Origin: Corynebacterium suranareeae
Lineage (GTDB): Bacteria; Actinomycetota; Actinomycetes; Mycobacteriales; Mycobacteriaceae
Reading direction: 5' to 3'
Length of the DNA: 64,000 nt
Assembly: GCF_002355155.1 (NCBI RefSeq)
Contig: NZ_AP017369.1
Coordinates: forward strand, 1,798,001 to 1,862,000
Shown here piece after piece: positions 32,671 to 44,497 of the stretch. How positions within the stretch are numbered: the stretch's first letter is position 1; every line of letters starts with the position of its first letter. The position numbers and the translations under genes were made by a program. Below the pieces are notes generated by a model, which was given only the letters and a program-made list of their open reading frames with translations, was not told the DNA's origin and did not search any database.

Positions 32671-33939
32671 CTAGGCCTTCCGAAATGCCACAGCTGCATC
32701 CCAAATCTGCGCTGCGACCTCTATTTTATTGCCGTGTTCCACTTCCACGACGCCACCGTTGGCATCGAGAATCCAACCTTCGTTATGTCGCTGGCCAAAC
32801 ACTTTTCCTTTTCCTACCTCATTGCACATGAGCAAATCACAGCCCTTTTTCACCAGCTTCTTTTGGGCATACTCCAAGGCAGACGTATCTTGATCTCCTG
32901 TTTCTGCAGCAAATCCCACAATAATTGGATTGTTGGCTAGTTCGCCTGAGTTTCTGCGGTGAACGGTTGTGGCCAAAATATCTGGGTTTTCAACTAATTT
33001 GATCGTGCTGAGCGCATCTTCATCCGAGTCGGATCCTTTCTTCAATTTTGAAGTAGCCTGCGACGCTGGTGTGAAATCAGCCACTGCAGCAGCCATCACG
33101 ATAAAATCACTGTCGCTAGCGCGTTCTTGAACTGCATCAAACATCTCTTGAGTTGAGACCACAGAGACAATCTCAGCCCCTGCAGGAGTAGAAAGCTGTG
33201 CTGTAGAACCTGCAACAATGGTTACGTCCGCGCCACGTTGTGCTGCGATTTCCCCCAGGGCAAAACCTTGACGCCCAGAAGAACTATTGCCAATAAACCT
33301 GACTGGATCGATATGTTCATGGGTTCCACCAGCGGTGATGAGTACTTTCTTCCCCTCTAAATCTCTTGGCAGACGTGCGCCAGCATGCACAGCATTAGCC
33401 AAATCTACAATTTGCTCCGGATCTGGGAGTCGGCCCGGGCCGGTGTCTTTTCCGGTCAGCCGTCCATGGGCAGGCTCAATGACGGTAATCCCCCGCCGCC
33501 TAAGCTTTTCGACGTTTTCCACCGTCGCTGGGTTGAACCACATCTCAGTATGCATCGCTGGTGCAACAACAACCGGACATGTAGCCACCAACAGTGTTGC
33601 TGCAAGCAGATCATCACCGCGACCGGCTGCAACGCGTGCCATAAGATCAGCGGTAGCTGGAGCAATCACGATCAGATCAGCATCCTGGCCAACTTTGACG
33701 TGTTGCACACTATCAACCGCATCAAACACTGTGGTAGACACCGGGTTGCCCGACAATGCCTCAAACGTTGCTTGACCCACGAATTTTAATGCAGATTCAG
33801 TGGGCACAACCCGCACGTTATCGCCGGCTTCTTTAAAAGCACGCACAATATGACACGCCTTATAGGCCGCAATACCTCCTGCTACACCAACAACAACGTT
33901 ACGGGGCGAATTAGAAGCAGACACAGAAGTCACGGGCAC
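32671..33939 (-). CDS. coaBC: Bifunctional phosphopantothenoylcysteine decarboxylase / synthetase
   Basis: This 422-residue enzyme performs two steps of coenzyme A synthesis. The N-terminal flavoprotein CoaC domain (about 1-190) has the [11 protein letters not shown] start and the PAMHTEMW loop. The C-terminal CoaB domain has [18 protein letters not shown] and [11 protein letters not shown] start. Repeat copy C separates it from the upstream rpoZ. Confidence 0.94.
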   Translation of the reverse strand: MPVTSVSASNSPRNVVVGVAGGIAAYKACHIVRAFKEAGDNVRVVPTESALKFVGQATFEALSGNPVSTTVFDAVDSVQHVKVGQDADLIVIAPATADLMARVAAGRGDDLLAATLLVATCPVVVAPAMHTEMWFNPATVENVEKLRRRGITVIEPAHGRLTGKDTGPGRLPDPEQIVDLANAVHAGARLPRDLEGKKVLITAGGTHEHIDPVRFIGNSSSGRQGFALGEIAAQRGADVTIVAGSTAQLSTPAGAEIVSVVSTQEMFDAVQERASDSDFIVMAAAVADFTPASQATSKLKKGSDSDEDALSTIKLVENPDILATTVHRRNSGELANNPIIVGFAAETGDQDTSALEYAQKKLVKKGCDLLMCNEVGKGKVFGQRHNEGWILDANGGVVEVEHGNKIEVAAQIWDAAVAFRKA

Positions 33940-33952
33940 AACAATCCTTCAT

Positions 33953-34015
33953 CTAAAGAAACAGGCTGGGTTCCCATCTACTCTAGCGATTCTTCAATTT
34001 TGGAATGCGTGCACC
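33953..34015 (+). repeat. Direct repeat flanking copy C, left arm
   Basis: This 63-base stretch is repeated imperfectly at 34453-34515, exactly 500 bases away and on the other side of repeat copy C. Shared blocks include AGCGATTCTTCAATTTT and GAATGCGTGCAC; by eye about five in six positions match. Confidence 0.8.
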
Positions 34016-34078
34016 CGACTTGGGTCAATCTCGCTAGTGAACGATCATATTGCATCTCCGACCGGTGCAGATTTTTGA

Positions 34079-34447
34079 CACTATTTTGCCAGAAAGCTAA
34101 AAACTGATGGCATGAAAATACGCGATAGCGTTTATCGCTTGTTTAAGGACATGAGTTTTCTTAGATGGGTATTTGTATGCACGAGCCCTTGAAAACCCGT
34201 TAAAAGCGCTTCTGGAAAGGTATGACTTTTCAGGATAAGGGCTTAAATTTGAGTGCGACCAAACCAGGAGACCCAGAATCTTCAAAAACTTAAATGCTGG
34301 GTCTCTGTGTTTGGTATTGAGATCGATATACCAAACCAGGAGACCCACAAACGTCGAAAATGTGATTTCTGGGTCTCCTGGTTTGGTCTTGCGCTGCCAA
34401 GCACGATCCAACGGGGCAAACAGGTATTTCCGCACTAATTTGACCCA
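34079..34447 (+). repeat. Dispersed hairpin repeat, copy C
   Basis: It is closely similar to copy B (25739-26120) in the same orientation, including both ACCAAACCAGGAGACCC hairpins at about 34259-34314 and 34330-34387. It lies between coaBC and rpoZ and is bracketed by a 63-base direct repeat. The - strand open frame across 34097-34558 follows from the repeat sequence and has no family match that I recognise. Confidence 0.87.
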
Positions 34448-34452
34448 AGCTT

Positions 34453-34515
34453 TTAAAGAAGCAGGCTGAGTTTCCAACCACTCAAGCGATTCTTCAATTT
34501 TCGAATGCGTGCACA
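34453..34515 (+). repeat. Direct repeat flanking copy C, right arm
   Basis: Second arm of the 63-base imperfect direct repeat; see the arm at 33953-34015. Confidence 0.8.
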
Positions 34516-34615
34516 CCAGGGCAACAACACAAATCACCCAAGGTGCAGCAATGCACACTTTGGGTGATCAAAAAATGTGTGAAGTTATAGGTCACTTTTC
34601 TGTTGAAGAAAAGAT

Positions 34616-34909
34616 TTAACCTTCCTCGTGGTCCAACAGACCTGCATTGATCTCACGCAGCGCGATGGAAAGAGGCTTTTCACCTGGCTGTGGAGTTACC
34701 AATGGTCCGATGAACTCGAATACTCCCTCATCTGCCTGATGGTAGAAGCTGTTGATCTGACGCGCACGCTTGGCAGCGAAGATCACGAGGGCGTACTTGG
34801 AAGTGACCTTATCCAGCAGTTCATCGATCGGAGGAGCGGTAATGCCCACTGGCGGATCGAAGACGGCCTTGGTGGCGTTGGTCTCGTTGCTCACGTTGGT
34901 CACTGACAC
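34616..34909 (-). CDS. rpoZ: RNA polymerase omega subunit
   Basis: The protein of about 97 residues has the omega core [27 protein letters not shown] and the C-terminal [15 protein letters not shown] found in actinobacterial omega. It helps assemble RNA polymerase. The GTG at 34909 sits directly behind an AAAAGG site; the GTG two codons later has better spacing, so the start may be 34903. Together with gmk and mihF it forms a conserved group downstream of the pyrimidine genes. Confidence 0.93.
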   Translation of the reverse strand: MSVTNVSNETNATKAVFDPPVGITAPPIDELLDKVTSKYALVIFAAKRARQINSFYHQADEGVFEFIGPLVTPQPGEKPLSIALREINAGLLDHEEG

Positions 34910-34993
34910 CTTTTCAAAGTATATGGACAGTAGTGTTAAGAGCGGGAAAGGTTGCTCAATCGAGAAAGCATACCCTACCGCCCTAGGTTTTGG

Positions 34994-35566
34994 CTAAGCG
35001 CCGAGGAGAACATCCTCAATTGCCTTAACGGCCTTTGCTACATCATCGTTGATAATGACGTGCTTAAATTCGCTTTGAGCAGCCAATTCTTCGCGTGCGG
35101 TTTCGAGCCTACGAGCAATAACGTCTTCGCTTTCGGTACCCCGTCCAGTGAGGCGTTCAACCAAAACTTCCCAAGAAGGTGGAGCTAGGAAAATGGTTTC
35201 TGCTTCTGGAATTAAGCGTGCGATGTTTCGGGCTCCTGCGAGATCAACCTCTACCAACACTGGCCGACCATTTTGGCGGGCTTCATTGACGGGACCTGCA
35301 GGGGTACCTGAACGCTGTAAACCGCCGTGGATATCTGCCCATTCGAGCATTTCTCCACGGTCAATTTTCTCCTGAAATTCCTGGGCGGTGACGTAGAAGT
35401 AGTCACGGCCATCGACTTCACCTGGACGAGGGGCCCTGGTGGTCATCGACACACTGAAATACAGGTTTGGAACGTCATTGCGGAGGCGATCAACCACAGT
35501 CGATTTACCGACCGCTGAAGGGCCCGCAAGAATTACGAGCCGTCCTAGTTGGTTATCGCCCGACAC
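34994..35566 (-). CDS. gmk: Guanylate kinase
   Basis: It phosphorylates GMP to GDP. The start chosen is the GTG at 35566 ([12 protein letters not shown]), giving 190 residues; the open frame runs further upstream but there overlaps mihF. The P-loop GPSAVGKST (about 13-21) and the GMP-binding [15 protein letters not shown] segment are intact. It begins 7 bases after mihF. Confidence 0.93.
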   Translation of the reverse strand: MSGDNQLGRLVILAGPSAVGKSTVVDRLRNDVPNLYFSVSMTTRAPRPGEVDGRDYFYVTAQEFQEKIDRGEMLEWADIHGGLQRSGTPAGPVNEARQNGRPVLVEVDLAGARNIARLIPEAETIFLAPPSWEVLVERLTGRGTESEDVIARRLETAREELAAQSEFKHVIINDDVAKAVKAIEDVLLGA

Positions 35567-35573
35567 TGAAGAA

Positions 35574-35894
35574 TTAGTCCTCGAAGCCGAAACGCTCGAG
35601 AAGTGCGCGACGCTGGCGGTCACCCAATCCACGAAGGCGACGGGTCTGAGCAATTCCCAGCTCGTCCATAATTTCCTTTGCCTTGACTTTGCCAACCTTT
35701 GGGAGAGCCTCGAGGAGAGCGGAGACCTTGGTCTTGCCGATGATCTCGTCGGTCTCGGCCTTGTCCAAGACATCCTTGAGGTTAGTGTTGCCGCGCTTCA
35801 GGTTCTCTTTGAGCTCTGCGCGTGCCTTGCGAGCCTCTGCTGCTTTAGCAAGAGCTGCCTTGCGCTGCTCATCAGTCAACTGTGGAAGGGCCAC
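35574..35894 (-). CDS. mihF: Actinobacterial integration host factor (mIHF)
   Basis: The 106-residue basic protein matches the actinobacterial mIHF family, a nucleoid-associated DNA-binding and bending protein with a helix-two-turn-helix core ([26 protein letters not shown], spanning about residues 54-79). It is unrelated to proteobacterial IHF. GTG start behind GGAGGAACC. Its place before gmk and rpoZ is conserved in actinobacteria. Confidence 0.93.
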   Translation of the reverse strand: MALPQLTDEQRKAALAKAAEARKARAELKENLKRGNTNLKDVLDKAETDEIIGKTKVSALLEALPKVGKVKAKEIMDELGIAQTRRLRGLGDRQRRALLERFGFED

Positions 35895-36099
35895 GGGGTT
35901 CCTCCGTTATCGTATGGTTTTTATTGACAAAACAGATACCAAAGTATCCAGAAATCGAGGGTACACCTGATAAATACCAAGCATGTCAGCCTGCGATTTT
36001 CGATTAGTCTAGCACTACTTCCGCAAACACAAAGGTGGCACGGCCCCTAAAAGCTAAACCTGCAGGTCACAGGGTTACAATTAGGGGCCACTTCCACGA

Positions 36100-36936
36100 C
36101 TATGACCTGGGGAAACCAGGAAAATCGGTCGCTGTTTTAGCTACGGAATTTTTCATCGAATCGATATCTGGTCCGGTCGCCAAAATGCTTCTTGAGACAT
36201 TTGGAAACGCAAGATGAGCCATGTCTCCAGCAATCTCATTTACATCTTTCGCCGTCCCGCCCTGGGCGCCGACGCCGGGCATTAAAATGGCGCCCCCAAG
36301 CGTCGACAAGCGAGGTGGGTTGGCCAATGTGGCGCCGATGACGACGCCAATGTTGCCAGCCTGCCCACGTGCCATATAAGGCGCGTTCAGCGCCGCTGCC
36401 TGATCCACGATCTGCTGTGAAATGCTCACACCATCGGCGTTTTGCTGGTCTTGGAGTTCGCGCGCCTCAGGATTTGAGGTCGCAGCCAAGACAAACACTC
36501 CCCTGCCGTGTTGCTCGGCAAGTTCGAATACAGGGTCCAAAGAATGGAAACCAAGGTATGGAGATACTGTCACGGCATCACTCGACAGCGGCGACGCAGG
36601 ATCTAGCCATGCCGAGGCATAGCCAGCCATGGTGGAGCCGATATCGCCTCGTTTAGCGTCAGAAACCACCAAACAGCCACGCTCACGCAGTGTCTGAATG
36701 GTTTCTTCCAAAATGGCAAAACCAGCTGAACCGAAACGCTCATAGAACGCTACTTGAGGCTTTACCAAGGCCACGGTGTCGGCGAAAGCCTCCACGCAGG
36801 CGCGGGAAAACTCCGCAAGTCCGTCTACGTTGACTGGCAGCCCCCATGCCTTAAGCAGGCTTTCGTGGGGGTCAATTCCCACGCACAACCTGCCCCGGGT
36901 GGAAGCAGCTTCAAGAAGCTTTTCGCCGAATGTCAT
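36100..36936 (-). CDS. pyrF: Orotidine 5'-phosphate decarboxylase (type 2)
   Basis: The 278-residue enzyme makes UMP from OMP, the last step of the pathway. The signature VSDAKRGDIGST (D93, K95, D98) belongs to the type 2 subfamily common in actinobacteria. It lies 5 bases after carB, the last gene of the pyr operon. Between it and mihF, GGCCCCTAA (36042-36050) and TTAGGGGCC (36081-36089) form a 9-bp stem that may act as a weak operon end. Confidence 0.95.
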   Translation of the reverse strand: MTFGEKLLEAASTRGRLCVGIDPHESLLKAWGLPVNVDGLAEFSRACVEAFADTVALVKPQVAFYERFGSAGFAILEETIQTLRERGCLVVSDAKRGDIGSTMAGYASAWLDPASPLSSDAVTVSPYLGFHSLDPVFELAEQHGRGVFVLAATSNPEARELQDQQNADGVSISQQIVDQAAALNAPYMARGQAGNIGVVIGATLANPPRLSTLGGAILMPGVGAQGGTAKDVNEIAGDMAHLAFPNVSRSILATGPDIDSMKNSVAKTATDFPGFPRS

Positions 36937-36941
36937 GGCGT

Positions 36942-39900
36942 TTAAGCCTTGACTGCGTGGTCGAGTTCCTGCAGCGCGCGGACGCTAACAACGCCCTCAC
37001 GCAGAGCCTCAATGCCCTGGACAGCTGCGGTGACACCCTGAACAGTGGTGATCAGTGGAACGCCCACTGTCACTGCTGCTGCGCGGATATCGTAGCCATC
37101 GTGGCGAGCACCAGCAGAACCCGCTGGAGTGTTGAGGATAAGGTCAACTTCGCCTTCGCGGATGCGGTCCACAATGGACTTGCCCTCCACGCCTTCGCGG
37201 ATATCGGAAGCCTTGAGCACAACTTCGCACTCAATACCGTTGCGGCGAAGCATACCCGCAGTGCCTTCAGTGGCCAGGATCTTGTAGCCCATTAACGCCA
37301 GACGCTGGATTGGCAGGATCAGGGTGCGCTTGTCGCGGTTAGCCACGGTGACAAAGACAGTGCCTTCGGTAGGAAGTGCACCAAACGCTCCGGCTTCTGC
37401 CTTTGCATACGCTGCACCAAAGTTGTCGGCCAAGCCCATGACCTCACCAGTGGATTTCATCTCTGGGGACAACAAGGTGTCCAGGGTCTTTCCATCTGGG
37501 CGACGGAAGCGGTTGAATGGCAACACTGCTTCCTTGACAGCGATTGGGGCATCCAGTGGCAAGGAGCCGCCATCGTAGTCAGTAGGAATCATGCCTTCAG
37601 CCTGCAGATCCTTAATGGTCGCACCCACGGCAATGCGAGATGCTGCCTTAGCCAGGTTTACACCGGTTGCCTTTGACACGAAAGGCACGGTACGAGACGC
37701 ACGTGGGTTTGCCTCGATGACGTAGAGAATATCGTCCTTGAGTGCATACTGAACGTTCATCAGGCCCTGTACGCCGATACCCAGAGCCAGCTTCTTGGTT
37801 GCTTCGCGGACCTTCTCGATGTCCTGTGCACCAAGGGTCATTGGAGGAAGTGCACACGCGGAGTCACCGGAGTGGATACCAGCTTCCTCGATGTGCTCCA
37901 TCACACCAGCCAAGTAGACCTCTTCGCCATCGCAGAGTGCATCGACATCGATCTCGATTGCATTGTCCAAGAAGCGGTCAACCAACACTGGGTGCTCAGA
38001 AGACAATTCCGTTGCGCGGTTGATGTAATCCTCAAGGGAGGTTTCATCGTAGACAATTTCCATGCCACGTCCACCTAGGACGTAGGAAGGACGAACCAGG
38101 ACTGGGTAGCTGATCTCATTGGCTACTGCGCGGGCCTCTTCAAATGAGGTGGCGGTACCAAATGCAGGTGCAGGAAGCTGCTCACGGTTAAGCAATGCAC
38201 CGAACTCACCGCGGTCCTCTGCCATATCAATTGCTTCTGGTGAAGTACCAATGACTGGGACGCCGGCCTTCTTCAAGCGATCTGCCAAGCCCAGAGGAGT
38301 CTGGCCGCCAAGCTGGACGATAACGCCTGCAACGGTGCCGGACTGCGCCTCAGCGTGGTAGACCTCCATGACATCTTCGAAGGTCAGTGGCTCAAAGTAC
38401 AGACGATCAGCGGTGTCGTAGTCGGTGGATACAGTTTCTGGGTTGCAGTTAACCATGACGGTTTCATAGCCAACGCGGGAGAGCTCAAGTGCTGCGTGAA
38501 CACAGGAGTAATCGAACTCGATGCCCTGACCAATGCGGTTTGGGCCAGAGCCCAAGATCAAGACCTTTTCGCGCTCAGTTTGTGGTGCAACCTCGGACTC
38601 AGCTGCTGGATCAAGCTCGTATGCGGAGTAGTGGTACGGAGTCTTGGCTTCAAACTCTGCAGCACAAGTATCAACGGTCTTGAAAACTGGGCGAATTCCT
38701 AGGGACAGACGCAGGGTGCGCACGCCGTCTTCACCAGCAAATTCTGGGCGAAGAGCTGCGATCTGCAGGTCGGAAAGACCCATGAACTTTGCTTCACGCA
38801 AAAGGTCTTCGTTTAAGAATGGGGCGTCGACAAGCTTCTGGCGGAACTGAACCAAAGCTTCAAGTTCTGCCAAGAACCAAGGGTCGATGGAGGATGCTTC
38901 ATAAAGCTCTTCGACGCTTGCACCAAGACGCATGGCCAGCTCGACGTCGTAGAGGCGGCCTTCGGTTGGGCGCTTTAAGTCTTCCAAGACAGCAGCCTTA
39001 TCGGTAGCACGATCTCCTGCGAAGAACTCATCTGGCTTGGTCCAGAAGCCCTGCTGCTTGGTTTCCAAGGAACGCAGTGCCTTGTTTAGTGCAGCAATGT
39101 AGTTACGGCCCAAGGACATGACCTCACCAACAGACTTCATGGTGGTGGTCAAGGTGTCATCGGCGCCCACAAACTTCTCAAAAGCAAAGCGTGGAGCCTT
39201 GACAACAACGTAGTCGATGGTTGGTTCGAACGCTGCTGGGGTTTCACCGGTGATGTCATTGGTGATCTCATCCAGGGTGTAACCAATGGCCAGCTTTGCA
39301 GCCATCTTGGCAATTGGGAAACCAGTTGCTTTAGAAGCCAGTGCAGAAGAACGGGACACACGTGGGTTCATCTCTATGGTGATGATGCGGCCATCTACTG
39401 GGTTAACAGCGAACTGGATGTTACATCCACCAGTATCCACGCCAACTTCCCGGATGATGGCGATACCTTGATCGCGCATCTTCTGGAACTCACGGTCAGT
39501 CAGAGTCAACGCTGGTGCCACGGTGACAGAGTCACCGGTGTGCACGCCCAGAGCATCAACGTTTTCAATGGAGCAGACAACCACAACGTTGTCTGCGGTA
39601 TCACGCATGAGCTCAAGCTCGAATTCTTTCCATCCCAAGATGGATTCTTCGATCAACACGTTCGCTTCAGGGGATGCAGCAAGTCCGCCACCTGCGATGC
39701 GCTCAAGGTCTTCGGTGTTGTAAGCAAGACCGGAGCCCAGGCCACCCATGGTAAAGGATGGGCGAACAACTACTGGAAGGCCAAGCTCTGCAACGGTCTC
39801 GTGGACTTCTTCCATGTTGTGGCAAACGCGGGAGCGTGCGGATTCGCCGCCGATGGTGGCAACGATGTCCTTGAACTTCTGGCGATCTTCACCGCGCTCA

Positions 39901-40283
39901 ATGGCATCGATGTCTGCACCGATAAGTTCAACGCCGTACTTTTCTAAGATGCCCAGGCGATCTAGCTGGATAGCTGCGTTTAGTGCAGTCTGTCCACCAA
40001 GGGTTGCCAGCACTGCATCAATGGGGTGTCCCTGCTCGATTTCCTTGGCAAAGATCTTGTCAATGTATTCCGGCTCAATCGGCTCCACGTAGGTGTGGTC
40101 AGCCATTTCTGGGTCGGTCATAATCGTTGCTGGGTTGGAGTTAATGAGGGTAACGCGCAGTCCCTCTTCCTTCAGCACACGGCAGGCTTGGGTGCCTGAG
40201 TAGTCAAATTCACATGCCTGACCAATAACAATAGGACCAGAGCCGATGACGAGGACGTGGTTAATATCTGAACGCTTTGGCAT
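36942..40283 (-). CDS. carB: Carbamoyl-phosphate synthase large subunit
   Basis: The 1113-residue protein contains the duplicated ATP-grasp halves (first from [17 protein letters not shown], second from about residue 570 with [16 protein letters not shown]) and a C-terminal MGS-like allosteric domain. With CarA it makes carbamoyl phosphate for pyrimidines and arginine. It starts 6 bases after carA. Confidence 0.97.
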   Translation of the reverse strand: MPKRSDINHVLVIGSGPIVIGQACEFDYSGTQACRVLKEEGLRVTLINSNPATIMTDPEMADHTYVEPIEPEYIDKIFAKEIEQGHPIDAVLATLGGQTALNAAIQLDRLGILEKYGVELIGADIDAIERGEDRQKFKDIVATIGGESARSRVCHNMEEVHETVAELGLPVVVRPSFTMGGLGSGLAYNTEDLERIAGGGLAASPEANVLIEESILGWKEFELELMRDTADNVVVVCSIENVDALGVHTGDSVTVAPALTLTDREFQKMRDQGIAIIREVGVDTGGCNIQFAVNPVDGRIITIEMNPRVSRSSALASKATGFPIAKMAAKLAIGYTLDEITNDITGETPAAFEPTIDYVVVKAPRFAFEKFVGADDTLTTTMKSVGEVMSLGRNYIAALNKALRSLETKQQGFWTKPDEFFAGDRATDKAAVLEDLKRPTEGRLYDVELAMRLGASVEELYEASSIDPWFLAELEALVQFRQKLVDAPFLNEDLLREAKFMGLSDLQIAALRPEFAGEDGVRTLRLSLGIRPVFKTVDTCAAEFEAKTPYHYSAYELDPAAESEVAPQTEREKVLILGSGPNRIGQGIEFDYSCVHAALELSRVGYETVMVNCNPETVSTDYDTADRLYFEPLTFEDVMEVYHAEAQSGTVAGVIVQLGGQTPLGLADRLKKAGVPVIGTSPEAIDMAEDRGEFGALLNREQLPAPAFGTATSFEEARAVANEISYPVLVRPSYVLGGRGMEIVYDETSLEDYINRATELSSEHPVLVDRFLDNAIEIDVDALCDGEEVYLAGVMEHIEEAGIHSGDSACALPPMTLGAQDIEKVREATKKLALGIGVQGLMNVQYALKDDILYVIEANPRASRTVPFVSKATGVNLAKAASRIAVGATIKDLQAEGMIPTDYDGGSLPLDAPIAVKEAVLPFNRFRRPDGKTLDTLLSPEMKSTGEVMGLADNFGAAYAKAEAGAFGALPTEGTVFVTVANRDKRTLILPIQRLALMGYKILATEGTAGMLRRNGIECEVVLKASDIREGVEGKSIVDRIREGEVDLILNTPAGSAGARHDGYDIRAAAVTVGVPLITTVQGVTAAVQGIEALREGVVSVRALQELDHAVKA

Positions 40284-40289
40284 GGTTAT

Positions 40290-41471
40290 TTATGCGCCTT
40301 TCTTCTGAGCGTCTGCATCCATCAGCTCAACAAACTGGTCAAACAGGGGGCTTGCATCATTGGGGCCGGCAGCGGCCTCTGGGTGGTACTGAACTGAGTA
40401 TGCGCGGCCTGATTTCAGGGCTACGCCTTCCACAACGCCGTCGTTAAGGCAGGTGTGGGTGACAACTGCTGTACCGAAATCAGTGTCGAATTCTTGTCCC
40501 GCTTCACCTTTCAGTGCGAAGCCGTGGTTTTGAGCGGTGATGTCAATCTTGCCGGTGAGGTGGTTTTTCACTGGCACATTGATGCCGCGGTGGCCGAACT
40601 TCAGCTTGTAAGTTTCCATGCCGAATGCGCGGCCGAGGATTTGGTTACCAAAGCAGATGCCAAAGAATGGGATGTCAGCTGCTAGAACTTCACGGACGAT
40701 ATCAACCATGACGTCTGCTGCAGCAGGGTCGCCAGGGCCATTGGAGATAAACACACCTGATGGGTTGTACTGCTTAATGTCTTCAAATGGGGTTTCTGCT
40801 GGCACGATGACGGTACGGACACCGCGTGCAGAAAAGCGACGAGGGGTGTTTTGCTTGATACCTAGGTCATATGCCACAACAGTGTGGCGGGTTTCGCCTT
40901 CAGCCTCGATGACATAGGTTTCATCGGAGGACACCTCAACAGAGAGGTTTGCACCTGCCATTGCTGGCTGGTTTTTGACGATCTCAACGAGGTCTTCCAC
41001 AGGGCGCTGTGCATCTGCACCTGAGAAGATACCGGCTGCAATGGAACCTTCGTTGCGTAGGTGGCGCACTAGTGCACGGGTATCAATGCCGCCGATTCCG
41101 ACGATGCCCTGATCTGCCATTTCCTGCTGCAGGGAGGTGGTTGCACGCCAGTTGGACACACGTGCAGCCAAGTCGCGGATAACAAGGCCTGCAACCCAGA
41201 TCTTGCCATCGCGGGATTCGTTGTCTTCGTCGTTCCAACCGGTGTTACCGATCTGTGGAGCAGTAGCTACCACGATCTGGCGGTGGTAGGAAGGGTCGGT
41301 CATGGTTTCTTGGTAACCGGTCATGGCGGTGGTGAATACTGCTTCACCAAGGGTGGTGCCGATAGCTCCAAAGCCAAATCCGGTGAAGGTGCGTCCGTCT
41401 GCAAGAACCAGGTATGCCGGAACGGATCCGATCTCAGTGACTCCCTGGCTGGTGGTGGTGTCTTTACTCAC
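40290..41471 (-). CDS. carA: Carbamoyl-phosphate synthase small subunit
   Basis: The 393-residue glutamine amidotransferase subunit delivers ammonia to CarB. The class I triad is visible: Cys in FFGICFGNQI, and His and Glu in VQYHPEAAAG near the C-terminus. GTG start. It lies between pyrC and carB in the pyr operon. Confidence 0.97.
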   Translation of the reverse strand: MSKDTTTSQGVTEIGSVPAYLVLADGRTFTGFGFGAIGTTLGEAVFTTAMTGYQETMTDPSYHRQIVVATAPQIGNTGWNDEDNESRDGKIWVAGLVIRDLAARVSNWRATTSLQQEMADQGIVGIGGIDTRALVRHLRNEGSIAAGIFSGADAQRPVEDLVEIVKNQPAMAGANLSVEVSSDETYVIEAEGETRHTVVAYDLGIKQNTPRRFSARGVRTVIVPAETPFEDIKQYNPSGVFISNGPGDPAAADVMVDIVREVLAADIPFFGICFGNQILGRAFGMETYKLKFGHRGINVPVKNHLTGKIDITAQNHGFALKGEAGQEFDTDFGTAVVTHTCLNDGVVEGVALKSGRAYSVQYHPEAAAGPNDASPLFDQFVELMDADAQKKGA

Positions 41472-41598
41472 GGTGACTGTTGTCGCCTTTCGTGTGTCTG
41501 CCTTTTAAAGAAATTGGCTGGTTAAAAACCTGAATGTAGTTTATTCAATTCACTGCATTATATGCAATGTGGTGTGTGCGTAACTTACACGCACCCTC

Positions 41599-42942
41599 TT
41601 AAGCGTTTTGAGCAACTCCGTCTGCACAAGTCACCTTGCCACGAAGCACGGTGTGCGTAACCTTTGCGCTGAATTCTTGACCCTCAAATGGGGTGTTTTC
41701 AGCCTTTGAAGCAAAATCAGCACCCGATGCAGTCCAAGCTTTGCCTGGATCAACGATGGTGAGGTTAGCTGGTTCGCCTTCTGCGATTGGACGACCCTGG
41801 CCTGGGAGCCTAGTGATTTCTGCTGGACGCTCACTCATCACGCGAGCAACAAAGCGCCAGTCTGCAAGGCCTGTGGCAACAAAGGTGTCCACGATGATGG
41901 AAAGGGATGTTTCCAAACCAAGCATGCCTGGCTTCGCATTTTCAAACTCACAGCACTTATCCTCTGAACCGTGAGGTGCGTGGTCAGTTGCAACAACATC
42001 GATGGTGCCGTCGAGAAGCGCCTTTTTAAGTGCTTCGGTGTCTCGGCTTTCGCGCAGTGGCGGATTGACTTTGTTGACCGCGTCGTAGGTTTCTAGGCGC
42101 TCATCCGTCAAAGTCAAGTGGTGCGGGGTGACTTCCGCAGTAATTGGGATGCCCTGGGACTTTGCCCAACGCAGCAGCTCCACGGTGCCTTCGGTGGATG
42201 CGTGGCAGATGTGCACGCGGTTGCCATAGTCGCGCGCCATAATGGCATCGCGAACCACGATGGATTCTTCTGCTACTCGTGGCCAACCCCGCAGACCAAG
42301 TCGAGCTGCGTTTTCACCTTCGTGGGCGGCAGCACCTTGGGTCAAGCGGTGATCTTCCGCATGCTGGGCGATAAGCACGTCCATGCCCTTGGCGTATTCC
42401 AAGGCACGGCGCATAACCTGTGGATCATCAACGCATTTGCCATCATCGGAGAACATGCGAACTTTAGCTTCAGAGCGAGCCATCATGCCGAACTCGGTTA
42501 GTTCTTTGCCTTCAAGGCCTTTGGTGATCGAACCAACTGGATGCACATCGCACAAACCAATGTTTTGGCTCTTAAACCACACGGATTCTGCGATGACCGG
42601 CTGGTCCATCACTGGCGTGGTGTTGGCCATGGTAAATACTGCGGTGAATCCACCCTTGGCTGCGGCAGCTGAACCAGTAGCAATTGTTTCAGTATCTTCA
42701 CGGCCTGGCTCACGAAGATGAACGTGCATATCAACAAAGCCAGGAAGTAGTACTCCCCCGTTGCCATCAATGCTGCGGTCAGCGTCATGGTCTCCACCAA
42801 TTGCTGCAATCACACCATCTTTAACGAACACATTTGTGGGTTCGCCTTCACCGTAGACGCGAACGTTGGTGATCAGGAGTGTGTCCTGTGGAGCCGGTGC
42901 TAATGCGCCGGTTTCTGGATATTGGGTGTTACTGTCAACCAC
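41599..42942 (-). CDS. pyrC: Dihydroorotase
   Basis: The 447-residue amidohydrolase closes carbamoyl aspartate to dihydroorotate. Metal motif [11 protein letters not shown] and the later ATDHAPH segment are present. The open frame begins with a TTG at 42951; the GTG three codons later lies 10 nt behind GAGGGA and fits the family length, so I place the start there. It follows pyrB closely. Confidence 0.94.
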   Translation of the reverse strand: MVDSNTQYPETGALAPAPQDTLLITNVRVYGEGEPTNVFVKDGVIAAIGGDHDADRSIDGNGGVLLPGFVDMHVHLREPGREDTETIATGSAAAAKGGFTAVFTMANTTPVMDQPVIAESVWFKSQNIGLCDVHPVGSITKGLEGKELTEFGMMARSEAKVRMFSDDGKCVDDPQVMRRALEYAKGMDVLIAQHAEDHRLTQGAAAHEGENAARLGLRGWPRVAEESIVVRDAIMARDYGNRVHICHASTEGTVELLRWAKSQGIPITAEVTPHHLTLTDERLETYDAVNKVNPPLRESRDTEALKKALLDGTIDVVATDHAPHGSEDKCCEFENAKPGMLGLETSLSIIVDTFVATGLADWRFVARVMSERPAEITRLPGQGRPIAEGEPANLTIVDPGKAWTASGADFASKAENTPFEGQEFSAKVTHTVLRGKVTCADGVAQNA

Positions 42943-42965
42943 TTCTCTCAATCCCTCTTTGTCTA

Positions 42966-43904
42966 TTAAATAGTCGCGTCAGAGCCGGCAACTAGAGCGA
43001 ATAAGATTGCCATGCGCATGTGCACACCGTTGCTTACCTGCTGCAGCACCGCTGTTCGTGGTGCATCTGCCACCTGGAAGTTAATTTCCATGCCGCGAAG
43101 CATTGGGCCGGGGTGCATGATGATTGCTGAATCCTTCAGGCGGGCTTCACGCTCTTTGGACATGCCATAAAGCGTTGCGTATTCACGATGTGACGGGAAG
43201 AAACCACCTTGCATGCGTTCTTGCTGTACGCGCAGCATCATCACCACATCAGCATCAGCGATTTCTGCATCCATATCGTAGGAGAAGCGGACTGGCCAGT
43301 TCTCAATCCCCATGGGCAGCAAAGTTGGTGGAGCTACCAACACAACTTCTGCACCCAACGTGGACAGCAAGTCCACGTTGGAGCGCACCACGCGGGAATG
43401 CAAACAGTCGCCCACGATAACAACCTTGAGTCCCTCAATGCGTCCGGTTCGCTGACGGATGGTTAGGGCGTCGAGAAGCGCTTGCGTGGGGTGCTGGTGG
43501 GAACCGTCACCTGCGTTGACCACGCTGGGGCCGTTACCACCTGGTGCCACGAACTGCGCAAGCTGCTGAGCTGCCCCGGATGAAGGGTGGCGCATGATGA
43601 TCGCATCCGCACCGATTGCCGACAAGGTCAAGCCTGTATCTTTGAGCGACTCGCCCTTCTTCACACTGGATGATGAAGCTGAAATATTAATCACATCAGC
43701 GCTCATCCACTTTCCTGCGGTTTCAAAAGACGAGCGAGTGCGTGTGGAGTTCTCATAGAACAGCGTAAAAATGGTGCGACCACGCAAGGTGGGCAGCTTC
43801 TTTACTTCACGTCCTTCGAGCACCTCCTTAAAGCGATCTGCTTCATCCAGCAATCCAACAATCTCATCTTTGGATAAATCGCTGATGGACAGGAGGTGCT
43901 TCAT
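42966..43904 (-). CDS. pyrB: Aspartate carbamoyltransferase catalytic subunit
   Basis: The 312-residue enzyme makes carbamoyl aspartate. [12 protein letters not shown] is the carbamoyl-phosphate loop; [11 protein letters not shown] and [11 protein letters not shown] are further active-site segments. No regulatory subunit (pyrI) is nearby, as usual for Gram-positives. The start codon directly abuts the pyrR stop, so the genes are coupled. Confidence 0.96.
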   Translation of the reverse strand: MKHLLSISDLSKDEIVGLLDEADRFKEVLEGREVKKLPTLRGRTIFTLFYENSTRTRSSFETAGKWMSADVINISASSSSVKKGESLKDTGLTLSAIGADAIIMRHPSSGAAQQLAQFVAPGGNGPSVVNAGDGSHQHPTQALLDALTIRQRTGRIEGLKVVIVGDCLHSRVVRSNVDLLSTLGAEVVLVAPPTLLPMGIENWPVRFSYDMDAEIADADVVMMLRVQQERMQGGFFPSHREYATLYGMSKEREARLKDSAIIMHPGPMLRGMEINFQVADAPRTAVLQQVSNGVHMRMAILFALVAGSDATI

Positions 43905-44483
43905 CTAGGAATCCCCTTCAGAGTCTTCTCGAGTAAGCGTAACTGCATCACGTCCGTCAATTTCCGACAGCAAAACGGAAACATCTTCGGAACGTGCGGT
44001 GGGGAGATTCTTACCCACATAGTCAGCGCGGATAGGAAGTTGGCGGTGACCACGGTCAACCAAAACGGCCAACTGAATGTAGTTGGGGCGCCCGACATCG
44101 CGGAGTGCATCTAGTGCAGCGCGGATGGTTCGCCCGGAAAATAACACATCATCCACCAAAATTACGGTGGTGTTATCGATTCCACCTGCAGGAATTGAGG
44201 TGGGCTGTAATGCGCGGTGTGGTTTGTTGCGAAGATCATCGCGATACAAGGTGATATCAACAGCGCCGGTGTCTACCGAAACGCCGGAAAATTCCTCAAT
44301 CTTCACTGCGAGCCGACGAGCCAGTGGGACTCCACCTGAAGGAATACCTAACAGCATGACTCGGTCCGCGTCTTTAGAATCAAGCGCGGTCTTTTCAATA
44401 ATCTGGTGCGCGATGCGTGCGATGGTACGGCTGACGTCATCCTCATTGAGGAGTTCTAGTACAGCACTATTACGTTCACTCAT
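43905..44483 (-). CDS. pyrR: Pyrimidine operon regulator PyrR / uracil phosphoribosyltransferase
   Basis: The 192-residue protein has the PRPP-binding motif [19 protein letters not shown]. PyrR binds UMP or UTP and a loop in pyr mRNA to lower expression. The start behind GAAGGAGG is clear; an upstream in-frame ATG adds 19 unconserved residues. First gene of the pyrR-pyrB-pyrC-carA-carB-pyrF operon. A PyrR-type RNA loop lies directly upstream of its ribosome site. Confidence 0.95.
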   Translation of the reverse strand: MSERNSAVLELLNEDDVSRTIARIAHQIIEKTALDSKDADRVMLLGIPSGGVPLARRLAVKIEEFSGVSVDTGAVDITLYRDDLRNKPHRALQPTSIPAGGIDNTTVILVDDVLFSGRTIRAALDALRDVGRPNYIQLAVLVDRGHRQLPIRADYVGKNLPTARSEDVSVLLSEIDGRDAVTLTREDSEGDS

Positions 44484-44497
44484 CGTGACCTCCTTCC

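Noticed and set aside
34097..34558. 153-codon - strand frame covering repeat copy C
   Set aside because: It follows from the repeat sequence and one direct-repeat arm; no ribosome site and no family resemblance.
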